Virus record (IMG/VR): IMGVR_UViG_3300042691_014665
Coordinates: 1 to 35,700 of that record
Length of the DNA: 35,700 bases
From: a virus
Strand: one strand, 5' to 3'
Shown here: one piece after another, positions 15,776-24,436 of the stretch
How the letters are laid out: the number at the start of each line of letters is the position of its first letter
Numbering within the stretch: position 1 is the first letter of the stretch
Notes under the pieces: model-generated
Told to the model about the DNA's origin: nothing
What the model saw: only the letters and a program-made list of their open reading frames with translations
Database searches by the model: none
Program-made: the position numbers and the translations under genes

Positions 15776-16267
15776 TTATTTTTTAGTCCATTTACCCCCT
15801 TTACTTTTGTATCTCTTCGCGGCGGCACCATTACAATAAGCACTAGGACATACTTTATATCTTGATCTAGCCCATGCTAACGATTGTTGCCATAATTGTG
15901 GATTTGTTGGTGTGTTTTTTTTCTTCTTTTCAGTTATTTCAGAGGATTCTTCCATCACCCCCACAAAAGACATATCCTCAATATCTTGTTGACCATCACC
16001 TTTTATTTCATTCATTAAGAAATCAAAAACTTGGTCCATGTTGTTTTTCGCCTCGGCGATGTGATCTTGTGCCCAATCATGACCATTATCTAGTATCTGT
16101 TCTAACATTTGTGGGTCTTGTTCTAATAACATATCACATTGTCTTCTAATTTGTTCTAAGTTTGAGAAGAACATATATCTATCTGTATTACCTTCGTTTG
16201 ATTCTTGTAATACTTTCTTAATTATTCTACTTAAATCGTTTTCTGATAATCTAATCACTTTTTTCAT
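15776..16267 (-). CDS. Candidate packaged protein with N-terminal targeting helix
   Basis: This 163-residue protein begins MKKVIRLSENDLSRIIKKVL, then QES. I recall this helix, in the general form IRLTExDLxRIIKRVLxE, at the start of many unrelated environmental phage proteins. It ends in LQE, matching the (L/I)xE site of gp21-type proteases, so it may be a cleavable capsid-targeting signal like those of T4 internal proteins. The middle is acidic and helical. The C-terminus is basic and holds YKVCPSAYCNGAAAKRYKSK, a PSAYxNGxAAKxYK motif that I also recall from phage proteins of unknown function. It starts in the ATGA overlap with the large structural gene upstream, so it is co-translated with late genes. 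No enzyme activity is visible. Confidence 0.75.
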   Translation of the reverse strand: MKKVIRLSENDLSRIIKKVLQESNEGNTDRYMFFSNLEQIRRQCDMLLEQDPQMLEQILDNGHDWAQDHIAEAKNNMDQVFDFLMNEIKGDGQQDIEDMSFVGVMEESSEITEKKKKNTPTNPQLWQQSLAWARSRYKVCPSAYCNGAAAKRYKSKGGKWTKK

Positions 16268-17739
16268 TTTTTATTAACTATTTGAAATTTTATTTGTCTT
16301 TTATATGTACTAATTTCACCGTCGATACTTACCTTAATATCTATAAAATATTCATTCGGTATTTTATCACGAGTATCAAATATAAAGTAGTATTCGTTTG
16401 GTGTTTTATTAATTTGTGTCCAATCCTGAACTTGAACTTCTGTTTGACCCTCTTTTACATAAACTCTGTAATAAGCCTTTATTTTATTCAATGGTTGTTT
16501 TGAGGTGTATTCTTTTTTGATTATAACACCAACTTTTCTGATATCCGTGTTAAGAATTTTTTCATCTTGTTTAATACCATAATAATCAAATCCATAAACT
16601 GATGGGTCATTTGTTGATGTACCAATCGAAATTGCCGACGAATAAGGTCTAACGACTAATTCATTTTCAATATTAGGTAATGTAACTCCATTCAAAGTTA
16701 TTCCACTCCAAGTGTCCGTAAACGTACAAGGTGTTTTATATCCTAATAGTGCCGGTATTGTTACCTCATAAACCCCTTTGGTTCTTCTACATGTTGATAA
16801 TGACGTTAAACCTGATATTGGGTCACCATTACTATCTGAAATGGTAACATATGGGTTTGAATCCAAATTAACAGGATTTCCGTCTTCATATAGATACAAA
16901 TATAACTTATTTGACTTACCTAATGAAAACAAGTCTCTGTCGTCTTGAATTAAATCATTGTATGTTGTTTGTAAATATGGTTCATAAAATGTTTGGGTAT
17001 GTCGGGTAAAAAAGGCGACAGAATAATATTCGCTAGTTGCTGTATACGTTTCAATGTTGGGCTTATATGCGATTCCCCATCCTGTAACACCTGTAATAGT
17101 TCCATTTAATATCCCATTAATTTCTTCGGTCATATCAAAAGATATATTTTCGTTACCAAATTCAAAATGTTGTTCATCTATAATTGTAAGTGCTGAGTAA
17201 TTAAGACCTGTTAATCCTGTTAATGAGTTTAAGTTATCATAAATACCAGGATTAGACCAATCAAAAGTCAATTTTCTTTCAAACCAATTTGACGGATTAA
17301 TTGAATAGTTTTTTTCATCTCCAACACCTAAACCTAAATCATATTCTTTTCCGATACCTTCATCCCAAGTTTGTTGAGTTCCTGTGGTCCCTGATGATAA
17401 TGGTATTCTAAATAAAATTAGATCAAACGATGTTGCACGATTAACCGAAGTCCCAAAACGTTGTTCATTTAATAATGATTTTTCAAACGTTGTTGTGTTT
17501 GTCATTATTAAGGTATGAGTCATTGAACTTGAACATCCAGTTTGGATTATACCATCATTTATTTTTTCGGTTAGTAGGTCCAAATCAATGTCAAAAATAA
17601 ACCTTGAATATGTGTATTTTGGATCTAATGAATTTCTTAGACCGAATACTAACTCAGCGACAGGTTCTTGTCCTGTATTCTGATATGAGTTTAAAAAAAT
17701 GGTATTGTTTTTACTAAAATATGAATTATTTACAGACAT
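16264..17739 (-). CDS. Large beta-rich virion structural protein, unknown
   Basis: This 491-residue protein lacks enzyme motifs and is rich in Thr, Asn, Gly, Tyr and Ser, as is typical of tail or neck surface proteins. The N-terminal two thirds contain repeated beta-strand patterns such as NWFERKLTFDWSNPGIYDN and TSEYYSVAFFTRHTQTFYEPYL. The middle (about 275-310) has YLYLYEDGNPVNLDSNPYVT, which looks like an Ig-like domain. The last 110 residues alternate strands and charged turns (VGVIIKKEYTSKQPLNKIKA). A late-type motif precedes it, and the next gene starts within its stop. Position beside a gp5/OB-like baseplate protein suggests a tail, baseplate or neck part. I cannot name the T4 counterpart. 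Confidence 0.7.
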   Translation of the reverse strand: MSVNNSYFSKNNTIFLNSYQNTGQEPVAELVFGLRNSLDPKYTYSRFIFDIDLDLLTEKINDGIIQTGCSSSMTHTLIMTNTTTFEKSLLNEQRFGTSVNRATSFDLILFRIPLSSGTTGTQQTWDEGIGKEYDLGLGVGDEKNYSINPSNWFERKLTFDWSNPGIYDNLNSLTGLTGLNYSALTIIDEQHFEFGNENISFDMTEEINGILNGTITGVTGWGIAYKPNIETYTATSEYYSVAFFTRHTQTFYEPYLQTTYNDLIQDDRDLFSLGKSNKLYLYLYEDGNPVNLDSNPYVTISDSNGDPISGLTSLSTCRRTKGVYEVTIPALLGYKTPCTFTDTWSGITLNGVTLPNIENELVVRPYSSAISIGTSTNDPSVYGFDYYGIKQDEKILNTDIRKVGVIIKKEYTSKQPLNKIKAYYRVYVKEGQTEVQVQDWTQINKTPNEYYFIFDTRDKIPNEYFIDIKVSIDGEISTYKRQIKFQIVNKK

Positions 17740-17753
17740 CTTATAAGTTTATC

Positions 17754-17763
17754 TATAAATATC
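17754..17763 (-). promoter_or_regulatory. Putative late promoter motif (minus strand)
   Basis: Read on the minus strand this is GATATTTATA, 14 bases before the ATG at 17739. It has the same orientation relative to its gene as the plus-strand copies. Confidence 0.5.
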
Positions 17764-17776
17764 AAATAATGGTAAA

Positions 17777-19366
17777 TTAGTTAATCCTAATATTTTGATT
17801 AAGTATTGTATTTGGTGCGTCCAAAAGTTTTTGTAAAATATCAGCAGATTTTGTTCCATCTTGACCAACGGGTACTGGTGGTAATCCGTGATAAGGATGA
17901 ACGTGAGATAATAAAAACTTAACAATTAAATTCATTAAATCCAAAGTTTTTTCACCCCTCATCAATGGTTCCGTTTTTGACTCAATCTCATTGTATTTGT
18001 CTTGTGATATACCATAGATAGTATCCCTTAGATTGATTTTGTTAACACCAATACTGGAATCGTGTGAGACAAGATATACTTTTTGAGCTCCCATAACACC
18101 ATACGTAATGGGTTCACTTGTAACTTGTGGTTCTTGATAACTTGTTTTTTTTATCTTTAAAATAGGTCCTGTAAGATTTTTTGCGGTAACAACTCCGAAT
18201 CCAAATGAATTTGAACCGTCATTTATATTAACACCCTGATATAAAGTGTATATGTTATTAGATTCAAATGGGCCACCTTGGGCAGAAACCATTTTATTAT
18301 AAGTCGCTGGTGATGGTCTATAAACAAATGGAAATTGTTTACCTTCCTCAGAAGTAAACGTATTTGGATTGTGATTTTCCACCACAATTTTGTCATTATT
18401 TAAACCTCGGATGAAATTGTTAACTAAATCAATAACCTCCTGTAACGTCTTATTATTAAATTCATAACTAATCGGTAACTGACTACCTTTTAAAGATTCA
18501 ACATCAGTATTTAATTTAAAAGTATCGTAGTTTAACACAGGGTTTGGTCTTGTATTAAACTTATATAAATTAATATATCCCCTAAAATTATTCATTTCGT
18601 TTTCGGGATTATATAAATGATACTCAACTAAATACTTAATTTGTTTAACGTCAATAAAAAATGTATTCTGATTAAGAGTTCCACCAAATATTTTTTTGGT
18701 ATTAAAACGTGTTAACTCAACAAACGCTCTTTTATCATTTGCCGTCGGTAAGTTAGTAGTTGGACCGACCAAATCATTTGTTTTACCTGCCCTTAATAAT
18801 ACCGTATCTTCTTTTAGTATTAAGTCGGCGGATCCTCTACCTAATAAACTATTATCATCAGGTTCAGGAAAGACACCGAAAGTATCTCTTGGTATGTCAC
18901 CATTAACTTCTTTTAGGTTTTTTTGTTGTTTGTAATTATCACCCGATATCATATTTGTCTTTGATGCGGTTGAATTTTCATAAACAACTGAAAGAGGTGT
19001 TGACGGAGATACTGGTATATAGAACCTATTTCTATCAGATAAGAAATTAGTTTGACTTGACGGGTTTTGAGTATATGAATAAATAATATTAACTAACTCA
19101 CCCTTCTTAGGAGTTAAATTTAATGTGAACGGTAATAATGGTATAATTACAAAAGGATCGTCTTTGGTCCATTTGCAAATGTTCTTAATACCAGTTTCAA
19201 TATCAACTGTTGAGTTCTGAACATTACCAGATTTACATCTCTCAACAATAGTTTCTTTAATATCATTTAATTTGTAATTGTCTTCCAATACCCTTAACCT
19301 ACCCAATCTTAATGGGTCGTCAGAGTCTAAAACAGTTCCTTGATGTATTAATTTATAATTTGCCAT
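17777..19366 (-). CDS. Baseplate hub-like protein with OB-fold (gp5-type)
   Basis: The N-terminus reads HQGTVLDSDDPLRLGRLRVL (about 8-27) and later DPFVIIPLLPFTLNLTPKKG followed by ELVNIIY (about 70-96). This is the usual pattern of the gp5/VgrG-like OB-fold, in which a variable-length loop separates a (D)P.(G)RVRV strand from a P..GE.V strand. The rest is beta-rich, and the C-terminal LLSHVHPYHGLPPVPVGQDG is of a kind I recall from baseplate spike proteins. No lysozyme domain is present here, so any cell-wall cutting would come from another protein, perhaps the one at 1-586. Neighbours are large structural proteins on the same strand. The T4 number is uncertain; a baseplate role is likely. 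Confidence 0.55.
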   Translation of the reverse strand: MANYKLIHQGTVLDSDDPLRLGRLRVLEDNYKLNDIKETIVERCKSGNVQNSTVDIETGIKNICKWTKDDPFVIIPLLPFTLNLTPKKGELVNIIYSYTQNPSSQTNFLSDRNRFYIPVSPSTPLSVVYENSTASKTNMISGDNYKQQKNLKEVNGDIPRDTFGVFPEPDDNSLLGRGSADLILKEDTVLLRAGKTNDLVGPTTNLPTANDKRAFVELTRFNTKKIFGGTLNQNTFFIDVKQIKYLVEYHLYNPENEMNNFRGYINLYKFNTRPNPVLNYDTFKLNTDVESLKGSQLPISYEFNNKTLQEVIDLVNNFIRGLNNDKIVVENHNPNTFTSEEGKQFPFVYRPSPATYNKMVSAQGGPFESNNIYTLYQGVNINDGSNSFGFGVVTAKNLTGPILKIKKTSYQEPQVTSEPITYGVMGAQKVYLVSHDSSIGVNKINLRDTIYGISQDKYNEIESKTEPLMRGEKTLDLMNLIVKFLLSHVHPYHGLPPVPVGQDGTKSADILQKLLDAPNTILNQNIRIN

Positions 19367-19553
19367 TATTTCTTTCGTTGTACTCCTTTAACAATTTATC
19401 ATAAGATTTTTCAACCGTTTCTAAATAGAATGTTAATTTAATAATGGTATCTTTTGTTTTATCAAACTCATTACTAAGAGCGTCCATGGCTAAAACCAAA
19501 TCTTTATTCGGTCTATCTTTATATTCTGAAATAATATTTTTAATCTCTTCCAT
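19353..19553 (-). CDS. Small coiled-coil protein
   Basis: The ATG at 19553 (MEEIKNIISEYKDRPNKDLV) is preferred over an upstream GTG that would overlap the preceding gene by about 50 bases and add an untypical hydrophobic start. The 66-residue product is one long amphipathic helix, with heptad-like spacing in FDKTKDTIIKLTFYLETVEK. It overlaps the baseplate gene downstream by 14 bases and follows the 630-residue gene by one base, so it is translated within the structural operon. It could be a tail or baseplate assembly factor. No family is recognised. Confidence 0.7.
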   Translation of the reverse strand: MEEIKNIISEYKDRPNKDLVLAMDALSNEFDKTKDTIIKLTFYLETVEKSYDKLLKEYNERNNGKL

Positions 19554-19554
19554 T

Positions 19555-21447
19555 TTAAACAAATTTACCTGATATAGTAATAGGACTAGTTGCGGCCCCA
19601 CCAATTACAGGTATTGGTAGAACAAATGTTTCGGTCTTTGCATTTTCCCATAATTCTTTTCCTTGACCTTTTAAAGATGCGTATTCCCCAATTAAACCTA
19701 AATTCGGACTACCATCAGGTAATGGTCCTGTTGGTAGACCTAACTTTTGCATGTCATTAATTACGTTAATGAAAGAACGCTCAACTGAATATCCTGGTAA
19801 TAAATTTGAGGCTAACAATAAAGGTGTTGGTACGATATTTCTACCAATACCAGGTAGTCTTAATAAGGCCAATATTTGATCTAAAATATTTTTACATTGC
19901 CTCCAATCTTGAATTATTTTAATAACCTGTATTAACAATGCGACTAAGTTTAGGATTATTGCATATTTCTTATTTACCGTCTCTTTTGCTAAGTCTGAAC
20001 TAATACTTCTAATTAATGTAACAATATCTTTTTTAATTATCTTAAATAATTCCTTAATAAATAACCCACCAATTTTTGACGCTAAATTTACAAAAAAACT
20101 TTTATATTTTTTAGTAAAATCCGTCATTGACTCAATATCTATGTTTTGAACGGTTTGAGTTCCCGCTTTTAACATAGTGAAAATCGGTAAGAAAATCTTA
20201 GGACTTAATAATGATGTAATTAAAGAAAACGGTAATTTTTTTATAAATGAAAAATCAAAACTCAATTGAAAAGAAGGGTTTAACGATATCCCACCATTTT
20301 GTGTGAACGTGTTTGTAACAGAATCTATACCCTCAATTAAATCATCGTCATTATTTTCATCAACAAAATTCAACTTATCGATAGATTGTATGATTTCAAA
20401 CGAATTGACCGGAAATTTAACGTTGTCACAATCCTCAAATTCCACTGTTCTATTTTGTATATTATATACTTCTTGATCAATATTTAATAAATCAATTTCA
20501 TTAAATTCAAAAAAATCATCATCTAAATTATCTAATTCCCCTGTTTTAGCCACACCACTTACATCTATTTCATTTCTTGTGTCAAAACATAAACCGAGTA
20601 TTCTAGCAACAATACGTTCAAATTTTGTTTGATCTTTAACTTGATTTACCCCCAAATCTAATTCAGCCGAAATTGCACCCGTCAAAGAATTCAATAATTC
20701 TGAAATTATTAAATTAAATTCAACAAATGACATTCTTTGGTAATAATCTTTTAAGAAATCTACTATTTTATTAGCACCAGTAATTCTATTGTATAATGTT
20801 ATTTTAAAAAAGTCACCAGGTTGCCCTAAGTTATCTGACTGTTCATATGAAATATCAAATAAATCTTGACCCGAAGCTCCTTTAAAAGTGTAAGGTATTC
20901 CTTCTTCCGATATCCTTAAAAATAATTGTCTATTCATTGGATATTTAATATCCGTAGTATTTAAATTAACATTTTTTTCATACTTAGTTTTACCCACATC
21001 AGAATCGGGAGAAACCTTTAACAGTTGTTTAAAATCTACGTTTTTTAACTTAATATATATTACTTGATTTCCGTCGTAAGTTTGTTGTTGAGAACAACCT
21101 AATAATTTAACAATTTCGTCTTGTGTAATTTGTTCAATTTCAGGTTTTATCTTTTTAATGGTTTTTACAAATGTTCTTTTTAAGAACTTAGTACTGTCAC
21201 TACCATTTCCTCTATTTAAGGATATTAATTTAATTAATTGTTGAAATTGACTCTCAACTTCTTTTTGAAGTCTATTTTTTTGTTCTTCTATTGAAGACAG
21301 TGTATTTGCAATGTTTTTATCTGCCGGTTCGTCAGAATTATTGGCACCTGAAGTTAATGACCTAACAGAGCCTTTGATTTCTCTAAAGGTTTTAAGACTA
21401 TTGATTTTACTTTGAACTTCTTTATAACCCGTGTTTAAATCCGACAT
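19555..21447 (-). CDS. Large structural protein with hydrophobic helices, probably baseplate/tail
   Basis: This 630-residue protein is unrecognised. It starts with a helical, coiled-coil-like region (about 1-115). A mixed alpha/beta part follows, including LLGCSQQQTYDGNQVIYIKL and FFKITLYNRITGANKIVDFL. An acidic segment at about 290-385 comes next, then a strongly hydrophobic helical region at about 390-520 (LPFSLITSLLSPKIFLPIFT; IILNLVALLIQVIKIIQ). The C-terminus is Gly/Pro-rich (LPTGPLPDGSPNLGLIGEYA; VIGGAATSPITISGKFV), as in baseplate proteins. The hydrophobic helices could span a membrane, or lie buried in a tail complex. A short tape-measure-like role is an alternative, though 630 residues would imply a short tail. 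Position beside the gp5/OB-like gene favours baseplate. Confidence 0.65.
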   Translation of the reverse strand: MSDLNTGYKEVQSKINSLKTFREIKGSVRSLTSGANNSDEPADKNIANTLSSIEEQKNRLQKEVESQFQQLIKLISLNRGNGSDSTKFLKRTFVKTIKKIKPEIEQITQDEIVKLLGCSQQQTYDGNQVIYIKLKNVDFKQLLKVSPDSDVGKTKYEKNVNLNTTDIKYPMNRQLFLRISEEGIPYTFKGASGQDLFDISYEQSDNLGQPGDFFKITLYNRITGANKIVDFLKDYYQRMSFVEFNLIISELLNSLTGAISAELDLGVNQVKDQTKFERIVARILGLCFDTRNEIDVSGVAKTGELDNLDDDFFEFNEIDLLNIDQEVYNIQNRTVEFEDCDNVKFPVNSFEIIQSIDKLNFVDENNDDDLIEGIDSVTNTFTQNGGISLNPSFQLSFDFSFIKKLPFSLITSLLSPKIFLPIFTMLKAGTQTVQNIDIESMTDFTKKYKSFFVNLASKIGGLFIKELFKIIKKDIVTLIRSISSDLAKETVNKKYAIILNLVALLIQVIKIIQDWRQCKNILDQILALLRLPGIGRNIVPTPLLLASNLLPGYSVERSFINVINDMQKLGLPTGPLPDGSPNLGLIGEYASLKGQGKELWENAKTETFVLPIPVIGGAATSPITISGKFV

Positions 21448-21448
21448 A

Positions 21449-21811
21449 TTATTTTAATTTAAAGGATTTTTTACTTTCTGCATCCTTTTTTATTAAATCA
21501 TCAATTAAATCGTCATCCATGTCTGAGATTGAAAAACTTTCTTCCTTGCCCGATGATTTTTCCCATATCGATGATTGTAGTTTTGACAATTGTAGTTTTT
21601 TCTCTACGCAATCATTAATTATTTTCTGTTGCTTCTCAATAACAGGACCTATTAGTGTCATGTCTTCAGGGTCTTTCATCATTGATAACATTTTATTCTG
21701 AATTCTAATAGCGGTACTTCTTTGTTCAACTAATTCGTTGTATATCTCCTGCATTAAGGATAACATTGACTCTTTAGTTAATTCTATTTTCTTTTTTTGA
21801 GGTCTAGACAT
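21449..21811 (-). CDS. Helical coiled-coil protein, unknown
   Basis: This 120-residue protein has a basic start (MSRPQKKKIELTKESMLSLM) and is followed by long charged helices: QEIYNELVEQRSTAIRIQNK and VIEKQQKIINDCVEKKLQLS. Its tail is acidic (ISDMDDDLIDDLIKKDAESK). It ends one base before the start of the 630-residue structural gene. A late-type motif lies immediately before its ATG, so it probably heads the baseplate transcript. It could be a chaperone or assembly factor for that protein. I see no match to a small terminase, despite a similar coiled-coil look. Confidence 0.65.
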   Translation of the reverse strand: MSRPQKKKIELTKESMLSLMQEIYNELVEQRSTAIRIQNKMLSMMKDPEDMTLIGPVIEKQQKIINDCVEKKLQLSKLQSSIWEKSSGKEESFSISDMDDDLIDDLIKKDAESKKSFKLK

Positions 21812-21814
21812 AAT

Positions 21815-21826
21815 AATAAATATTAC
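21815..21826 (-). promoter_or_regulatory. Putative late promoter motif (minus strand)
   Basis: Read on the minus strand this is GTAATATTTATT, ending 3 bases before the ATG at 21811 and lying in the short gap after the sigma factor gene. If used as a -10 element the transcript would be leaderless, so it is weaker than the other copies. Confidence 0.35.
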
Positions 21827-22566
21827 TTAATTATGTTTTTAATCAATTCAAAATACGCTCGTTTATATTTTTTCATACTTGCACGTATTTCCTTAGTTGA
21901 TAAATTAGTCATCTCTCTTAATGATAATAATATTATATTTTTATTAAATTTATTATTATCGGTACTAATGAATATACTGTCGTAATTAACGAATAATTCA
22001 TATAGTGATTCACCTAATTTTCTCTCATTATCAGATAAATTTTCATCATCTAAAATTTCATATAAAATAGTTAAAAACCCATTAATAATGTCTTCAGTTT
22101 CTACCGTATCAGAATCCATATAATAAATAAGATCTTCCCTACCTTCGTTTTCTAAATCGGAAGATATGTCTTCATAGGATATTTTCCTATTTGTATCTTT
22201 CTGATCTTTAATTATTTGACCCATCAAATAATTTTTACAGATAGTTCCAAAATAAGAATAAGCCTTCTTCTCTTTGGAAGGCTTAAACTTATCAATTTTA
22301 GTCATTAAAAATGAGTGGGTGTCGGTATGAATTTCTTCAAAATCCATATCTTTTCTATATAATTTGTATCGTCTAATAATTGACGATATCATTTTGTCTA
22401 AAGGTTTCCTTAATGATTGATTATAGATTCTATTTTTTTCATCAAATGTAGTTGCCGTTAAATACATTCTAACAGCGAACTCTTCCCTTTCATCAAAATA
22501 ATTATCAGATTTTGGTTTTCTCCCTTTCTTTTTTAATTCTCCATTTGTGTCTCCACTTAATGTCAT
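21823..22566 (-). CDS. Late-transcription sigma factor (gp55-like)
   Basis: This protein redirects host RNA polymerase to late phage promoters. The diagnostic part is a sigma region 2-like block at about 55-130: a helical LDKMISSIIRRYKLYRKDMD, then HTDTHSFLMTKIDKFKPSKE followed by AYSYFGTICKNYLMGQIIKD. It has the spacing of the F.P.K...AY.YF..I..N....I segment in gp55-type factors. The C-terminus (about 210-245) reads LREMTNLSTKEIRASMKKYK, which looks like a helix-turn-helix of region 4. T4 gp55 lacks one and relies on a clamp-binding tail instead. The length of 247 exceeds T4 gp55 (185). The start overlaps the stop of the upstream glycosyltransferase by one base, so it is made as part of the glycan operon. 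Confidence 0.75.
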   Translation of the reverse strand: MTLSGDTNGELKKKGRKPKSDNYFDEREEFAVRMYLTATTFDEKNRIYNQSLRKPLDKMISSIIRRYKLYRKDMDFEEIHTDTHSFLMTKIDKFKPSKEKKAYSYFGTICKNYLMGQIIKDQKDTNRKISYEDISSDLENEGREDLIYYMDSDTVETEDIINGFLTILYEILDDENLSDNERKLGESLYELFVNYDSIFISTDNNKFNKNIILLSLREMTNLSTKEIRASMKKYKRAYFELIKNIIK

Positions 22567-23372
22567 TAAACTGTTTGTGGTTCATATTTTATCTGTCTAT
22601 CAACAGTAAAGAAATATTCTTTTTTTGCGGATTCAATCCAAAACTTAATTTCGTCAGGAACCATAACCTCTGAACCATTCTTATAATTCCAAAATATCGA
22701 CCCTTCACGTAGATTAAGATGTTTGTATCCAATTCTAGGAATTGTCATTATTTTTGTGGAATTATGAGTCATTCTTAACATAAATTCATACACGAAAGTT
22801 AGTTTGAATGATGGTTTGAATTTACCAAATTTTTCAAAAACAGACTTCTTAATAACCATACCCGAAGATTGAAAGTTCTGATAGTTCTGTAATGTTTCAT
22901 TTGTTAGTATTCCCATTTCAGGTGAAAAGTTCGCAGCAAAGGTTGCCTCGTTAGTGAAACCTGCGAAAACACCCTTATCGTCAATATCAACAACAATAGG
23001 TAAGAACGCGTCAACATCACCATAAGCGTTAGCGTAACGATTAACATTTTTAAACCAAATTGATGAGTATTCATCATCAAATTCAAAGAACGAAACCCAA
23101 TCTGACGAACAATTTTCAACCCCATAATTTATTTGTGATGCGTAATTAGGTTCGTCGGTCCATACTAATCTTTTAACATTTAGTTCCTCAAAATTATAGT
23201 TATCTAAAACATTAATTAGTTGATCTTCATCGGTATGAACAATAATCAACTCATCAAATGAAATTTTTTGAGTTTTTAAAGAGGTGATCGCTTTATCAAA
23301 AAGTTCATCAAAATCTTTAACCTTTGCGGATTTAATCGGTAAAATTACGGATAAATTTAGTACTTCATTCAT
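22566..23372 (-). CDS. GT2-type glycosyltransferase (GT-A fold)
   Basis: This 268-residue enzyme should transfer a sugar from a nucleotide donor. The N-terminal NLSVILPIKSAK (about 6-17) is the GT2 nucleotide-binding strand, and DWVSFFEFDDEYSSIWF contains the metal-binding DxD equivalent (FDDE, about 98-101). The remainder has the usual acceptor-side segment (SSGMVIKKSVFEKFGKFKPS, about 168-187). The length is typical for a soluble GT2. The acceptor and sugar cannot be read from the sequence. It is separated by one base from the GT-B gene upstream and overlaps the sigma factor gene downstream. Confidence 0.85.
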   Translation of the reverse strand: MNEVLNLSVILPIKSAKVKDFDELFDKAITSLKTQKISFDELIIVHTDEDQLINVLDNYNFEELNVKRLVWTDEPNYASQINYGVENCSSDWVSFFEFDDEYSSIWFKNVNRYANAYGDVDAFLPIVVDIDDKGVFAGFTNEATFAANFSPEMGILTNETLQNYQNFQSSGMVIKKSVFEKFGKFKPSFKLTFVYEFMLRMTHNSTKIMTIPRIGYKHLNLREGSIFWNYKNGSEVMVPDEIKFWIESAKKEYFFTVDRQIKYEPQTV

Positions 23373-23373
23373 A

Positions 23374-24435
23374 TTATTCTGTTGTTTGTAATTTATTAAA
23401 TTGTTCTTGGAATGGTTCTAATCTAGTTTGAATGTACCCCGTGAATAACTCTTCAACTTCACGTTCAAACTTATCGGTATTTGAATACTTTTCAGCAGTT
23501 TTCTGAATATTTTCGTATAACGATTCATTAATGTTATCTTCTAACCAATTGTGTAAGAAGTCAGATACAAAATCTACGATTTGGTTATGTTCTCTAATCC
23601 AAATACCGTTATCTTCGTTCATCCACTCAGGGAATAGATTTGGGATCTTACCGATAACTGGAACCCCAACTTTCATAGATTCCAATGGGAATGTCCCGAA
23701 TCCACTTGTGGGATCAATCCATACAGATAGGAAACAGTCCTTCAATGCGTTTGCAAATTCTTTTTCGGATAGACCTCTCATATCTCTGAATGTTACCCAA
23801 CGATATTGAGGGTATTTCAAATAAAATGTTTTAATTAAGGTCATTGTATCTCTTTGATCTCTTGTATGAATTGCAATAATCGGTTTTGGTGGTAAGGTTT
23901 GTTTTTTAAATGAATTTGAAATTACCGGTGTAACAATATCAAATGATACTCCTTTCATAAAAGAAGACACATATTGTTTTTGTTCCTCAGATGTGACGAT
24001 ACATTTAGTGAAACCTAATTGAGCCCATGTTTGACCTGGTTGTAATGTCTCCAATACGTGGTCATAAGCTTGACATAATACAATCTTAGCACAAGGTAAG
24101 TTAGTTAATTGTGGCATTACAAACCCGTATAATTCAGGAATGATAATAAAATCTTCGGGAGAAACTTCTAAATTCTGTCCCTCAATTGCTTTATGGGGCA
24201 ATTCATCCATGAATTCTTGACCCAACCAATTACCAACTCCCGAATAATCAGGTTTCTCGTGTAAAATGATTGGATTAAATCCGGTCCTTTTTAAGGTCAT
24301 AGCCATACGATAAATCTGCGCGATTGACGCTTTGGCATTACCTTTCGTATCCTGAACCATAAAATAAATCCTGACAGATTTGTTTTTTAAATTTTCAATA
24401 GATTTTTCTAATTTTTGAATTTGTTCTGGTGTCAT
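23374..24435 (-). CDS. GT-B fold glycosyltransferase
   Basis: This 353-residue protein has the C-terminal signature of retaining GT4-like enzymes: FLSVWIDPTSGFGTFPLESM followed by KVGVPVIGKIPNLFPEWMNE (about 246-285). In such enzymes this Glu-rich loop binds the donor nucleotide. The N-terminal domain (about 20-180) shows alternating strands and helices as expected for a GT-B fold, including RIYFMVQDTKGNAKASIAQI and DFIIIPELYGFVMPQLTNLP. No membrane segment is visible, so it acts in the cytoplasm, probably on a lipid-linked or protein acceptor. It lies one base from both neighbours, so it is translated with the GT2 gene. Donor and acceptor cannot be inferred. Confidence 0.8.
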   Translation of the reverse strand: MTPEQIQKLEKSIENLKNKSVRIYFMVQDTKGNAKASIAQIYRMAMTLKRTGFNPIILHEKPDYSGVGNWLGQEFMDELPHKAIEGQNLEVSPEDFIIIPELYGFVMPQLTNLPCAKIVLCQAYDHVLETLQPGQTWAQLGFTKCIVTSEEQKQYVSSFMKGVSFDIVTPVISNSFKKQTLPPKPIIAIHTRDQRDTMTLIKTFYLKYPQYRWVTFRDMRGLSEKEFANALKDCFLSVWIDPTSGFGTFPLESMKVGVPVIGKIPNLFPEWMNEDNGIWIREHNQIVDFVSDFLHNWLEDNINESLYENIQKTAEKYSNTDKFEREVEELFTGYIQTRLEPFQEQFNKLQTTE

Positions 24436-24436
24436 A

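Noticed and set aside
15874-16149. Plus-strand frame of 91 residues opposite the tagged protein
   Set aside because: Antisense to a gene with clear coding character; Phe/Leu-rich noise.
19554-19604. Longer start for the small coiled-coil protein
   Set aside because: The added residues are an out-of-frame copy of the upstream gene's 3' end; the ATG at 19553 gives one-base spacing.
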